Positions 26,267 to 34,921 of a DNA stretch of 64,000 bases are shown here, in pieces. How positions within the stretch are numbered: the stretch's first letter is position 1; every line of letters begins with the position of its first letter. The stretch covers positions 3,410,001-3,474,000 of the forward strand of contig NZ_CP070961.1 of assembly GCF_017086465.1 (NCBI RefSeq), given 5' to 3'. A model generated the notes under the pieces. That model worked only from the letters and a program-made list of their open reading frames with translations. It had not been told where the DNA came from and ran no database searches. The translations under genes were made by a program, and so were the position numbers. This DNA comes from Nocardioides sp. zg-1228. Its GTDB lineage: Bacteria > Actinomycetota > Actinomycetes > Propionibacteriales > Nocardioidaceae.

Positions 26267-26956
26267 GTGAACGCCGTCCTGGACAACTTCGACCTGGTCC
26301 TGAGGGCCTTCGGCTACACGATCTTCCTCTTCCTGGTCTCCGCCGTGCTCTCGCTCGCGCTCGGCACGCTGCTCGCCGCCATGCGGGTCGGCCCGGTCTC
26401 GGTGCTGCGCATCTTCGGCACGGCCTACGTCACGCTCGTGCGCAACACCCCGCTGGTCATGATCTTCCTGTTCTTCCAGCTCGGCGCCGGCAAGATCTTC
26501 GACGCCCTCCGCTTCACCTGGGTCGACATCCACATCGGCCCCTTCGACTTCACCTCGTTCTTCAGCGCCGCGGTCGCCTCCCTCAGCCTCTACACGGCGG
26601 CCTTCGTGTGCGAGGCCATCCGCTCCGGCGTCAACGCGGTGCCCCTCGGGCAGGCCGAGGCCGCCCGCGCGATCGGCCTGCCGTTCACCGGGGTGATGTC
26701 CCAGGTCGTGCTGCCCCAGGCGATCCGCGCCTCGGTGCCGCCGCTGGCCAGCACCCTCATCGCCCTGCTCAAGAACACCTCGGTCGCCGGAGTCTTCGGC
26801 GTGATCGAGGCAGTGGGCCGGATGAAGGGCTTCACCAACGACTACGCCGACCAGCGCTGGGGCATCTTCATCGCCTTCGCGATCGGCTACGTCATCCTCG
26901 TCGAGATCATCTCCCTGGTCTCGACGATGCTCGAGCGCCGTTGGAAGGTGGCCTGA
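26267..26956 (+). CDS. gluC: Glutamate-type ABC transporter permease (GluC)
   Basis: 229 residues, about five membrane helices. The EAA loop that contacts GluA is visible as GQAEAARAIGLPFTGVMSQVVLPQAIRASVPP. GTG start at 26267 with AGAGAGGAG upstream. The next gene begins two bases after its stop, so gluC and gluD are tightly coupled and should form the heterodimeric channel. Confidence 0.92.
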   Translation: MNAVLDNFDLVLRAFGYTIFLFLVSAVLSLALGTLLAAMRVGPVSVLRIFGTAYVTLVRNTPLVMIFLFFQLGAGKIFDALRFTWVDIHIGPFDFTSFFSAAVASLSLYTAAFVCEAIRSGVNAVPLGQAEAARAIGLPFTGVMSQVVLPQAIRASVPPLASTLIALLKNTSVAGVFGVIEAVGRMKGFTNDYADQRWGIFIAFAIGYVILVEIISLVSTMLERRWKVA

Positions 26957-26957
26957 C

Positions 26958-27824
26958 ATGAGCACCGGAGTCCTCTTCGACGCCCCTGGGCCCGCCACCC
27001 GCGCGCGGCACCGCACCTACAGCATCATCGCCGGCGTCGGCGTCGTCGCCGCCCTCGCCTTCGTCGTGTGGCGCCTGCAGGCCACCGGCCAGCTCGAGTA
27101 CGACAAGTGGGAGCCGTTCCTCACCCCGCGCTACATCGAGGCGATCCTGGTCGACGGCCTGCTGATCACCCTCCAGATGGCCTTCAGCGCCGTCATCGGC
27201 GCCGTCGTGTTCGGCGTGCTGTTCGGCGTGGGCAAGCTCTCCGACCACGGCTGGGTGCGCTGGCCGTGCTGGCTCGTCGTGGAGTTCTTCCGCGCGGTGC
27301 CGGTCATCATGCTGATGATCTTCTGCTTCTACGCGATCTTCGGCGGCATGGACGAGCTCAGCCGCCGCACCTACTGGTCGGTCGTGCTCGCGCTCACCCT
27401 CTACAACGGCGCCGTGCTCGCCGAGGTCTTCCGCGCCGGCATCAACGCCGTGCCGAGGGGTCAGGCGGAGGCGGCGTACGCCATCGGCATGCGCAAGACG
27501 CAGGTCATGACGATCGTGCTGCTGCCGCAGGCGGTCAAGATCATGATCCCCGCGATCATCAGCCAGATGGTGGTGGCCCTCAAGGACACCAGCCTCGGCT
27601 ACGCCGTGGCCGGCCTCGGCCTCACCCGGATCGCCAAGCCGATCTACCAGAGCTTCGGCAACCACGTCCCGACGATCATCGTCATCACGGCGATCTACGT
27701 GGTCGTCAACCTGCTGCTGACGTGGCTGGCCACCTGGCTGCAGCACAAGTTCGTCGGTGAGAAGAAGGTCCTCGAGGTCAGCATGGTGGGCGAGTCGACG
27801 GCCGAGGCCAAGCCACTGGCCTAG
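26958..27824 (+). CDS. gluD: Glutamate-type ABC transporter permease (GluD)
   Basis: 288 residues with an N-terminal extension and about six membrane helices. The EAA loop reads GQAEAAYAIGMRKTQVMTIVLLPQAVK. The final 25 residues form a hydrophilic cytoplasmic tail. Last gene of the uptake operon. An imperfect GCCACCT...AGGTGGC inverted repeat (7-base arms, wide loop) follows, but no convincing terminator is seen. Confidence 0.92.
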   Translation: MSTGVLFDAPGPATRARHRTYSIIAGVGVVAALAFVVWRLQATGQLEYDKWEPFLTPRYIEAILVDGLLITLQMAFSAVIGAVVFGVLFGVGKLSDHGWVRWPCWLVVEFFRAVPVIMLMIFCFYAIFGGMDELSRRTYWSVVLALTLYNGAVLAEVFRAGINAVPRGQAEAAYAIGMRKTQVMTIVLLPQAVKIMIPAIISQMVVALKDTSLGYAVAGLGLTRIAKPIYQSFGNHVPTIIVITAIYVVVNLLLTWLATWLQHKFVGEKKVLEVSMVGESTAEAKPLA

Positions 27825-27896
27825 CCACCTGAGTGCGCCCGCCAGCGCCGTGCGTCCGCGGATCGGCGGAGGTGGCCCGATCCCGGGGACATCGGC

Positions 27897-28274
27897 TCAG
27901 CGGCGCTGGAGCACCTCGACGCGGTTGCCGTGACCGTCGCGGGTGTGGAGGCGGACGTGGCCCGGGAACGAGTCGCGCTCCCGCTCGTCGACCTCGAAGC
28001 CGAGCCCCTGCAGCCGTGCGGAGACCTCGGCCAGGTCGTCGACGACGAAGGCCGGGTGCGCCTTGCGCGCCGGCGCGAACGGGTCCTCGACGCCGACGTG
28101 CAGCTCGGCCGCCACCGCGCCCGCGTCGTCGTACGCCCGGAACCAGCAGCCGCCGCGGGCGACGAGGTCGGCCGGCTTGTCGACCTCGCTCATGCCGAGC
28201 GCGTCGGCGTAGAACCGACGCGCCGCCTCCTCCCCTCCGGGCGGGCAGGCGACCTGCACGTGGTGCAGCCGCAT
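27897..28274 (-). CDS. VOC (glyoxalase/bleomycin-resistance fold) protein
   Basis: 125 residues with the paired beta-alpha-beta-beta-beta units of the vicinal-oxygen-chelate fold: MRLHHVQVACPPG, RRFYADALGMSEVDKP and the C-terminal VRLHTRDGHGNRVEVLQ. His and Glu residues at the metal-binding positions are plausible (HHVQ, RVEV). The start ATG overlaps the tam stop (ATGA at 28271-28276 on the minus strand), so the two are cotranscribed. Substrate unknown. Confidence 0.85.
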   Translation of the reverse strand: MRLHHVQVACPPGGEEAARRFYADALGMSEVDKPADLVARGGCWFRAYDDAGAVAAELHVGVEDPFAPARKAHPAFVVDDLAEVSARLQGLGFEVDERERDSFPGHVRLHTRDGHGNRVEVLQRR

Positions 28275-29074
28275 CAGACCAGCACCCCCGGAGCCTTGCG
28301 CGCGACCACGAAGATCCGGCGGAACGGCAGGATGACGCGGCCGGAGTCGTCGGCGGGGTAGGCCGCGCGCAGCAGCGCCTTGAACTCGTCCTCGAAGTGC
28401 GAGCGCAGGTCGTCGGGCAGCGCCAGCAGCGTCGGCCTGGCTCCGGTGCCCGAGACCCAGTCGAAGACGGGGTCCGGGCCGGTGAGGACGTGGACGTAGG
28501 TCGTCTCCCACACGTCGACCTCGCAGCCGCGGTCGAGCAGCACCCGGGCGTAGTCGTCGGGGTCGTGGCTGGCCGGCACCCGCACCCCGCGCACGTGCTC
28601 CGCGTACGGCGATCGCGCGGCGAGGTCGGCGCGCATGGTGTGGCTGGGCTCGTCGAAGTTGCCCGGCACCTGGAACGCGAGCCACCCCCCGGGCTGCACG
28701 CGGTCGAGCAGGCCCGGAAGGAGCTCGAGGTGGTCGGGGATCCACTGGAGCGTGGCGTTGGAGACGAGCACGTCGATCGGCTCGCGCAGGGCCAGCGGGT
28801 CGGGCTGGGCCCAGTCGCGGAGGTCGCCGACCTCCCACTCGATGCCGTCGAGGGCGCGGGCGGCGGCGATCATCTCGGGGCTGCTGTCGACGCCGATGAC
28901 GCGGGCGCCGGTCCACCGGTCGGCCAGCAGGGCGGTGAGGTTGCCCGGCCCGCAGCCGAGGTCGACCACGACATGGGGGTTCTCCGCGGGCACCCGCGCG
29001 AGCAGGTCGACGAACGGCCTCCCGCGCTCGTCGGCGTACGCCAGGTAGCGGTCGGGGTCCCAGCTGTGGCTCAT
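28274..29074 (-). CDS. tam: Trans-aconitate 2-methyltransferase
   Basis: 266 residues. Class I SAM methyltransferase with motif I VVDLGCGPGNLTALLADRW near 36-54, acidic motif II GVDSSPEM, and LVSNATLQWIPDH, which is characteristic of Tam enzymes. The N-terminus SWDPDRYLAYADERGRPFVDLLARV and the DVWETTYVHVLTG segment are also Tam-like. It methylates trans-aconitate, a spontaneous inhibitor of aconitase. The ATG at 29074 is chosen; the frame extends 39 codons further but lacks homology there. Divergent from the MarR/TamR gene. Confidence 0.92.
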   Translation of the reverse strand: MSHSWDPDRYLAYADERGRPFVDLLARVPAENPHVVVDLGCGPGNLTALLADRWTGARVIGVDSSPEMIAAARALDGIEWEVGDLRDWAQPDPLALREPIDVLVSNATLQWIPDHLELLPGLLDRVQPGGWLAFQVPGNFDEPSHTMRADLAARSPYAEHVRGVRVPASHDPDDYARVLLDRGCEVDVWETTYVHVLTGPDPVFDWVSGTGARPTLLALPDDLRSHFEDEFKALLRAAYPADDSGRVILPFRRIFVVARKAPGVLV

Positions 29075-29167
29075 GTCGTGTGTCCTCCTCGCTCGAACGC
29101 CGGGCGTCCAGTGGCGAACGGGTCGCCCGTCCGACCGTCCCATACCCGGCGGATCTCGTCCGTAACA

Positions 29168-29223
29168 TATCTTGATGTCGAGATAGTTCACCCTCTCGCC
29201 CGAACAGTCTCGATGTCAAGATT
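29168..29223. promoter_or_regulatory. Two palindromic operators in the tam-tamR intergenic region
   Basis: TATCTTGATGTCGAGATA (29168-29185) and a second copy with core TCTCGATGTCAAGA (29208-29221) are near-palindromes sharing the pattern TCTYGA-N2-TCRAGA. Their centres are about 38 bp apart. The position between divergent tam and the MarR gene fits TamR autoregulation and control of tam. Confidence 0.78.
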
Positions 29224-29241
29224 CTCGACCGATCTGGCACG

Positions 29242-29736
29242 ATGTCCTCCATGCGTGACGAGGTGGACGACCTGGTCGAGGCCTGGGGCCGCGAGCGCGG
29301 CGACCTGGACCTCGCGCCCGTCGAGGTCTTCTCGCGCATCAGCCGGCTGGCCCGCCACCTCGACCTGGCCCGCCGCGACGCCTTCACCGCCCACGGCATC
29401 GAGTCGTGGGAGTTCGACGTGCTGGCCGCGCTGCGCCGCGCCGGCCAGCCCTACGAGCTCTCCCCCGGCAGGCTGCTGCGCGAGACGCTCGTGACCAGCG
29501 GCACGATGACCAACCGGGTCGACCGGCTCGCCGGCCGCGGCCTGGTGGAGCGGCTCCCCGACCCGCACGACCGGCGCGGCGTGCTCGTGCGGCTGACCGC
29601 CGACGGCAAGGCCGCCGTCGACGGGGCGTTCGAGGCGCTGCTGGCGGCCGAGGCCGACCTGATGTCGGACCTGTCCGACCGCGACCGCACCGAGCTCGCC
29701 GCTCTGCTGCGCTCGCTGCTCGCGCCCTTCAGCTGA
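29242..29736 (+). CDS. tamR: MarR-family regulator, TamR-like
   Basis: 164 residues from ATG 29242 (a second ATG at 29251 is equally plausible). The winged HTH has the recognition region SPGRLLRETLVTSGTMTNRVDRLAGRGLVERLPDP and the wing DPHDRRGVLVRLTADG. The N-terminal extra helix (about 1-25, VDDLVEAWGRERGDLD) is typical of the PecS/TamR branch. In Streptomyces, TamR senses citrate and aconitate isomers and controls tam; the divergent arrangement and paired operators here support the same role. Ligand specificity is inferred. Confidence 0.85.
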   Translation: MSSMRDEVDDLVEAWGRERGDLDLAPVEVFSRISRLARHLDLARRDAFTAHGIESWEFDVLAALRRAGQPYELSPGRLLRETLVTSGTMTNRVDRLAGRGLVERLPDPHDRRGVLVRLTADGKAAVDGAFEALLAAEADLMSDLSDRDRTELAALLRSLLAPFS

Positions 29737-29742
29737 CCTGGT

Positions 29743-29817
29743 GGGGAAGTCTGACACCTGGAGGGGGTTGCAACCGCCTCCAGGTGTCGGAGTCCCCGCT
29801 CGAGCGGGGACTTCGAC
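29743..29817. repeat. Double-hairpin repeat, copy D (subfamily II)
   Basis: A near-perfect hairpin at 29753-29788 (GACACCTGGAGG ... CCTCCAGGTGTC around GGTTGCAACC) overlaps by three bases the 32-bp palindrome at 29786-29817. The two stems therefore compete for the shared GTC. It lies seven bases after the tamR stop and 19 before the convergent ABC-F stop. Confidence 0.87.
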
Positions 29818-29835
29818 AGGAGGGCCCGGACCCGG

Positions 29836-31650
29836 CTACTCCACGACCTCGGAGGCCTCGAGCCACTCCAGCTCCAGCTCCTCCTTCTCGGCGGCGAGCT
29901 CGCCGAGCTGGGCGCCGACGCGGGCGAGGAGGTCGTAGTCGGACAGGTTGGCCTCCATCTCGGCGTGGAGCTCGGCCTCGCGCTCGGCGATGCGCTCGAG
30001 CTGCTTCTCGACCCGGGCCAGCACCTTGCGGGCGGCGCGGTCCTCGGCCGAGCCGGGCCGGGCCCTGGCAGCGACGTCGGGCGAGGGCGTACCGGCGGGT
30101 GCTGACGAGGACCCAACAGAGGACGCAGCGGTGGACGGCCCGGCCGACGGGGCCGCCGGGAGGGCCGCGCGGCGCTCGAGGTACTCCTCGACCCCCCGGG
30201 GCAGCATCGAGACCTGGCCGTCGCCGAGCAGGGCCCAGATCGAGTCGGTGACCCGCTCGAGGAAGTAGCGGTCGTGGGAGACGACGACGAGCGTGCCGGG
30301 CCAGGAGTCGAGGAAGTCCTCGAGGACGTTGAGGGTGTCGATGTCGAGGTCGTTGGTCGGCTCGTCGAGGAGCAGCACGTTGGGCTCGCTGAGCAGCAGC
30401 TTGAGCAGCTGGAAGCGTCGCCGCTCGCCACCCGACAGGTCGCCCAGGCGGGCGGTCAGCCGGTCGCCGGTGAAGCCGAAGCGCTCGAGCAGCGAGGTGG
30501 CGGTGACCTCCTGGCCGTCGAGGGTCTTGCTGACGCGGCGGATCGACTCCACCGTCGGCAGCACCCGCGCATCGGGGTCGATCTCGTCGAGCGCCTGGGT
30601 GAGGTGCTGCATCTGCACCGTGCGGCCGTGCTTGACCCGGCCCACGTCGGGGGCGAGGGTGCCGGAGATCAGCGAGAGCAGCGAGGTCTTGCCCGCGCCG
30701 TTGACGCCCACGATGCCCACCCGGTCGCCGGGACCGATGCGCCACGTGGCGTGCTCGAGCAGGCGCCGGTCGCCGCGGGACAGGTCGACGTCCTCGATGT
30801 CGATGACGTCCTTGCCCAGCCGCTGGCTGGCGAAGCGCTGCAGCTCGATGCGGTCGCGCGGCGGGGGCACGTCGTCGATGAGCGCGTTGGCGGCCTCGAT
30901 GCGGAACTTGGGCTTCGACGTACGCGCGGGGGCGCCGCGGCGCAGCCAGGCGAGCTCCTTGCGGGCGAGGTTGAGCCGCCGCGTCTCGGTGGCTGCCGCC
31001 TGCCGCTGGCGCTCCGCCTTGGCCAGCACGTAGGCCGCGTAGCCGCCCTCGTAGGCGTCGACCGCGCCGTCGTGGACCTCCCACGTGGTCTGGCAGACGG
31101 CGTCGAGGAACCACCGGTCGTGGGTCACGACGATCAGCGCGGACGGGAGCTGGACGAGGTGCGCGGCGAGCCAGGCGACGGCCTCGACGTCGAGGTGGTT
31201 GGTCGGCTCGTCGAGCACGATCAGGTCGTGGCGCGAGAGCAGCAGGGCGGCCAGGGCGCACCGACGGCGCTCGCCGCCGGACAGGCCGACCACGGCGCGG
31301 TCGAGGGTGACGCCCGCCAGCAGTTCCTCGACGACCTCGCGGGTGGTGGCGTCGGCGGCCCACTCGTGGTCCTGCCGGCCACCGAGCACCGCCTCGCGGA
31401 CGGTGTGGGTGTCGACGAGCTCGTCGCCCTGGTGGAGGTAGCCGATCTCGATGCCACGGGTGCGCGAGACGCGTCCGGAGTCGGGCTCCTCGAGGCCCGT
31501 CATCACCTCGAGCAGGGTCGTCTTGCCGTCACCGTTGCGGCCGACGACGCCGACGCGCTCGCCCACCGAGATACCGAGGGAGACGTCGTCGAGCAGGGGC
31601 CGTACGCCGTAGGACTTCGAGACGCGCTCGAGGTTGATCAGGTTCGCCAT
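29836..31650 (-). CDS. ABC-F family ATP-binding protein (Uup-like)
   Basis: 604 residues with two ABC domains on one chain and no membrane segments. First Walker A is GRNGDGKTT (about 38-46) with signature LSGGERRR; second is GVNGAGKTS near 310 with LSGGERRR. Both have Walker B LDEPTNHLD/LDEPTNDLD. A P-site-tip linker joins them. After a Pro/Ser/Ala-rich spacer the last 75 residues form a charged coiled coil, as in Uup, which binds DNA or ribosomes. Probably a translation factor rather than a transporter; an antibiotic-resistance role cannot be deduced. Confidence 0.9.
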   Translation of the reverse strand: MANLINLERVSKSYGVRPLLDDVSLGISVGERVGVVGRNGDGKTTLLEVMTGLEEPDSGRVSRTRGIEIGYLHQGDELVDTHTVREAVLGGRQDHEWAADATTREVVEELLAGVTLDRAVVGLSGGERRRCALAALLLSRHDLIVLDEPTNHLDVEAVAWLAAHLVQLPSALIVVTHDRWFLDAVCQTTWEVHDGAVDAYEGGYAAYVLAKAERQRQAAATETRRLNLARKELAWLRRGAPARTSKPKFRIEAANALIDDVPPPRDRIELQRFASQRLGKDVIDIEDVDLSRGDRRLLEHATWRIGPGDRVGIVGVNGAGKTSLLSLISGTLAPDVGRVKHGRTVQMQHLTQALDEIDPDARVLPTVESIRRVSKTLDGQEVTATSLLERFGFTGDRLTARLGDLSGGERRRFQLLKLLLSEPNVLLLDEPTNDLDIDTLNVLEDFLDSWPGTLVVVSHDRYFLERVTDSIWALLGDGQVSMLPRGVEEYLERRAALPAAPSAGPSTAASSVGSSSAPAGTPSPDVAARARPGSAEDRAARKVLARVEKQLERIAEREAELHAEMEANLSDYDLLARVGAQLGELAAEKEELELEWLEASEVVE

Positions 31651-31741
31651 GTCCGGGCGATCCTCTCAGGTGCACCCCGCTCGGCACGGATCGGCGCACG
31701 CCCCCCTCACGGGCGCTGCGTGAGGGGAACGCCCGACGGCG

Positions 31742-33283
31742 TCAGGAGTCCGACTGGCCGCCGGCCGCGGAGGACCCCTCGCCCAGGGTCGGCGTGGCCG
31801 AGCCGTTGGTGCCGGAGTACTTCTGTATCAGCGACTCGACGTCGAGGCCGGTGGTGGCCTTGAGCATCTCCATGGTCTGCACGAGGTTGTTGGTCACCTG
31901 CTTGGGCAGCTCGCCGGCGCCGTCGGCCGAGATGACCGTCAGCTTGTCGATGTTGCCCATCGGGCGAGCCAGCTCGGCGGCCACCTTGGGCATCACCTCG
32001 ATGAGCATCTGGAGCACGGCGGCCTCGTTGTAGCCGGCGAAGGCGGCGGCCTTCTTGTCCATGGCCTCGGCCTCGGCCTGGCCGGCGGCGAGGATGGTGG
32101 CGGCCTGGGCCTCACCCTCGGCACGGAGCGCGTCGGCCTCGGCGACGCGACGGGCCTTCTCGGCCTCACCGCGCTTGGCACCCTCGATGGCCTCGGCCTC
32201 GGCGAGCGCCGAGCGACGCGACTTCTCGCCCTCACCGGTCAGGCGGGCCTTCTCGGCCTCGGCCTCGGCGTTGGCGATCGACGACGCCTTGCGGGCCTCG
32301 GCCTCGAGGATGGCGGAGGCGCGACGGCCCTGCGCCTCGGTCTCGACGCGGTAGCGCTCGGCGTCGGCGGGCTTGCGGACCTCGGTGTCGAGCTGGCGCT
32401 CCTTGAGCGCCGCCTGGTGGACCGCGACCTTCTCCTGCTCGAGCAGCACGGCCTGGTCGCGGTCGGCCTGGGCGAGCGGCCCGGCGGCCGCTGCCTGGGC
32501 GTTGGCGGCGTCGGTCTCGGCCTTGATCTCGGCGTTCTTGAGCGCGAGGGCGCGCTGGGTGACCGCGATCTCCTGCTCGGCGGCGATGCGCGCCTGCTCG
32601 GCCGCCTGGCGGGCGTTGGCCTCGGCGATGGAGGCGAGCTGGTTGAGCTTGGCGGCCTCGGGACGACCGAGGTCGGCGAGGTAGGAGCCGTCGTCGGTGA
32701 TGTCCTGGATCTGGAAGGTGTCGAGCACCAGGCCCTGGCCGGTGAGCGAGGACTCGGACTCCTCGGCGACGCGCTGGGCGAAGGCGGCGCGGTCGCGGAT
32801 GATCTGCTCGACCGACATGGAGCCGACGATCGAGCGCAGCGCGCCGGCGAGGACCTCCTGGGTGAAGGTCTCGATCTCGCCCTGCTGGCTGAGGAAGCGC
32901 TGGCCCGCGGCGCGGATCGAGTCCTCGTTGCCACCGACCTTGACCAGCGCGACTCCGTCGAGGTTGAGCTTGATGCCCTGTCCGGACACCGCGCCGCGGA
33001 TCTGCACCGAGATCCGGCGCGAGGACAGGTCGAGCGTCGCGAGGCGCTGCACGAAGGGGATGACGAACACGCCCCCGCCCATGACGACCTTCTGGCCCGA
33101 CAGGTCGGTCGAGATCTCACCCGTCTCCGGGTTGCGCACCTCCCCCTTGCCCTTGCGTCCGGTGACGATGAACGACTCGTTGGGCCCGGCCACCTTGTAG
33201 CGCGTGGTGACCAGCAGCGCCAGCAGCACGAGGAGGACGACGAGGCCGATCACCGCGGTGATCACCGGGGACAGTCCGAACAT
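31742..33283 (-). CDS. Flotillin / SPFH-domain membrane scaffold protein
   Basis: 513 residues. N-terminal membrane hairpin (about 5-27), SPFH/Band-7 domain (about 30-210), then a long Ala/Glu-rich coiled coil (about 215-420) with repeated AEAEA motifs, and a C-terminal oligomerisation region ending in a Ser/Gly tail. Flotillins organise membrane microdomains. The gene for an NfeD-like protein lies 57 bp upstream on the same strand, the usual partner arrangement. Confidence 0.9.
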   Translation of the reverse strand: MFGLSPVITAVIGLVVLLVLLALLVTTRYKVAGPNESFIVTGRKGKGEVRNPETGEISTDLSGQKVVMGGGVFVIPFVQRLATLDLSSRRISVQIRGAVSGQGIKLNLDGVALVKVGGNEDSIRAAGQRFLSQQGEIETFTQEVLAGALRSIVGSMSVEQIIRDRAAFAQRVAEESESSLTGQGLVLDTFQIQDITDDGSYLADLGRPEAAKLNQLASIAEANARQAAEQARIAAEQEIAVTQRALALKNAEIKAETDAANAQAAAAGPLAQADRDQAVLLEQEKVAVHQAALKERQLDTEVRKPADAERYRVETEAQGRRASAILEAEARKASSIANAEAEAEKARLTGEGEKSRRSALAEAEAIEGAKRGEAEKARRVAEADALRAEGEAQAATILAAGQAEAEAMDKKAAAFAGYNEAAVLQMLIEVMPKVAAELARPMGNIDKLTVISADGAGELPKQVTNNLVQTMEMLKATTGLDVESLIQKYSGTNGSATPTLGEGSSAAGGQSDS

Positions 33284-33340
33284 GGGCAGGGCTCCTAGGA
33301 GGGCGTGAGGTGGGGTGGTGCGAGACGAGAGGGGCTGGCT

Positions 33341-33838
33341 TCAGGGAAGGAAGAGCGGCTCGACCTGGACGGCCGTGGGCGAGATGACCTGGGTGACGCT
33401 GACCTGCGTACCGGCCGGCAGGGCGATGCTCGAGCGGGCGTTGAGGCGGGTGAGGTGGCCGCCGACCGTCAGCGAGACGACACCGAAGCCCCCCTCGGGG
33501 ATCGCGCTGACCACTTGGCCGATCCGCTCGAGCATGTCGGAGGTGCGCACCGAGTCGCCCTCGCCGTCGCCGTGGAGGAACCGTGACGCCCGGGCGGCGA
33601 GCCAGCCGAGCAGGACGCCGAGCACGAGGCCGACGACGACCGCGAGCGAGGTCGACCCGGTGGTCTCGAGGGCGATCGCGCCGCCGAAGCCGAGGGCGCC
33701 GAGGAAGCCGGCGAGGGCCTCGGTCGAGAAGAGTCCCGCGCTGAGGCCCTCGAGGGCGCCGTCGAGGACGTCGCCGAGGACGAGCGTCACGAGCAGCAGC
33801 AGCACGCCGACGCCGCCCACGACAAGGAACACGGTCAC
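33341..33838 (-). CDS. NfeD-like membrane protein
   Basis: 165 residues from the GTG at 33838, preceded by GGGGAGG. It has about three membrane helices in the first 85 residues, with glycine-rich loops. A C-terminal domain of about 65 residues (IGQVVSAIPEGGFGVVSLTVGGHLTRLNARSSIALPAGTQVSV... in part) has the alternating pattern of an NfeD OB-fold. Short NfeD proteins of this kind accompany flotillins and tune their assembly. Gene order nfeD-flotillin is conserved in bacteria. Confidence 0.8.
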   Translation of the reverse strand: MTVFLVVGGVGVLLLLVTLVLGDVLDGALEGLSAGLFSTEALAGFLGALGFGGAIALETTGSTSLAVVVGLVLGVLLGWLAARASRFLHGDGEGDSVRTSDMLERIGQVVSAIPEGGFGVVSLTVGGHLTRLNARSSIALPAGTQVSVTQVISPTAVQVEPLFLP

Positions 33839-33949
33839 GATGCCTCCCCCAGGCGATCAGTGCGACGTCGTCGACGCCGCGCACACCATAGCGACAGGCT
33901 TCCCCGCCCGCAGCGGTTCACGCCATCGGGTCAAGACCCCATCCCTGGC

Positions 33950-34921
33950 CTACCGCAGGCCCGTCCCGACCTGGTGCATGTCGACGACGTGCGCGCCCGC
34001 GACGGGTCCGACGGCGCTCAGCACCACGTCGTACGACGCCGACAGCGCGGCGAGCACCTCCGCCGAGCCCTCCTGCGAGTCGCAGAGGAAGACGCACGTG
34101 GGGCCCGAGCCGCTGACCATGCCGCGCAGGGCGCCGCCGGCCTCGCCGCGGTCGATCAGGTCGCCCAGCTCGGGGCGCAGGTCGACGGCCGCCTCCTGCA
34201 GGTCGTTGTGCAGCGCGCGCGCCAGCCGGACGGGCTCGCCCCTGGCCAGGGCGGCCAGGAGCTCGGTCGGCTCGGCGGGCTGCGCCGGCGCGTCGGGGTG
34301 GAGCCGGTCGAAGTGGCGGTAGACCTCCGGCGTGGAGAGGCCGACCGCGGCCGGGACGACGACCCACCACCAGGTGCCGTGGTCGACGATCGGCTCGACG
34401 ACCTCGCCGCGGCCACGGCCGCGCGCCGTTCCTCCCACGAGCGAGAACGGGACGTCGCTGCCGAGACGGGCGGCCTGCGCCAGCAGCACGTCGTCGGGCT
34501 GGCGCAGGTCGTGCAGCCGGTCGTGCGCGAGCAGGGCCGCCGCCGCGTCGGCGGAGCCGCCGGCCATGCCGCCCGCGACCGGGATCTGCTTGGCGATCTC
34601 CACGAGGTGGGCGCCCCCGCACCGCGCCTCGTCGAGCGCCCGCAGCGCGATGTTGGTGGCGTCGGTCGGCACCCCGGCCACGTCGACGTACGACGAGCCG
34701 GAGACGGACAGCGAGTCCTCGGCGACGGTGGAGCTGACCGTGGAGTTGGGGGTGGAGCTGGCGGTGGAGCTGGGGGTGGAGCTGGCGGTGGAGACCGTGA
34801 CGTCGTCGTAGAGCGAGATCGCCTGGTAGACGGTGTCGAGCGGGTGGAAGCCGTCCTCGCGGGGCGCGCCGACGCCGAGGTGGAGGTTGATCTTCGCGGC
34901 CGCCCGGACGGTGGTGCTCAC
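33950..34921 (-). CDS. ispE: 4-diphosphocytidyl-2-C-methyl-D-erythritol kinase
   Basis: 323 residues. GHMP kinase of the MEP isoprenoid pathway. Substrate motif [12 protein letters not shown] near 7-18, ATP loop [17 protein letters not shown] near 113, and C-terminal [13 protein letters not shown] are intact. Residues 44-66 are a Ser/Thr/Pro insertion encoded by a 12-bp tandem repeat between two strands of the N-terminal domain. The start ATG overlaps the rsmA stop, so the two are translationally coupled. Confidence 0.95.
   Translation of the reverse strand: MSTTVRAAAKINLHLGVGAPREDGFHPLDTVYQAISLYDDVTVSTASSTPSSTASSTPNSTVSSTVAEDSLSVSGSSYVDVAGVPTDATNIALRALDEARCGGAHLVEIAKQIPVAGGMAGGSADAAAALLAHDRLHDLRQPDDVLLAQAARLGSDVPFSLVGGTARGRGRGEVVEPIVDHGTWWWVVVPAAVGLSTPEVYRHFDRLHPDAPAQPAEPTELLAALARGEPVRLARALHNDLQEAAVDLRPELGDLIDRGEAGGALRGMVSGSGPTCVFLCDSQEGSAEVLAALSASYDVVLSAVGPVAGAHVVDMHQVGTGLR
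34728..34787. repeat. 12-bp tandem repeat inside ispE
   Basis: Five consecutive 12-bp units of the type GTGGAGCTGGCG/GTGGAGCTGGGG, plus a partial sixth to about 34796. On the ispE strand they encode four-residue units such as SSTP and SSTA. Unit length keeps the frame, so copy number could vary without inactivating the gene. Confidence 0.88.

Noticed and set aside
34728..34796. Regular repeats considered as a CRISPR array
   Set aside because: Units are 12 bp and directly adjacent with no spacers, and lie inside the ispE frame.
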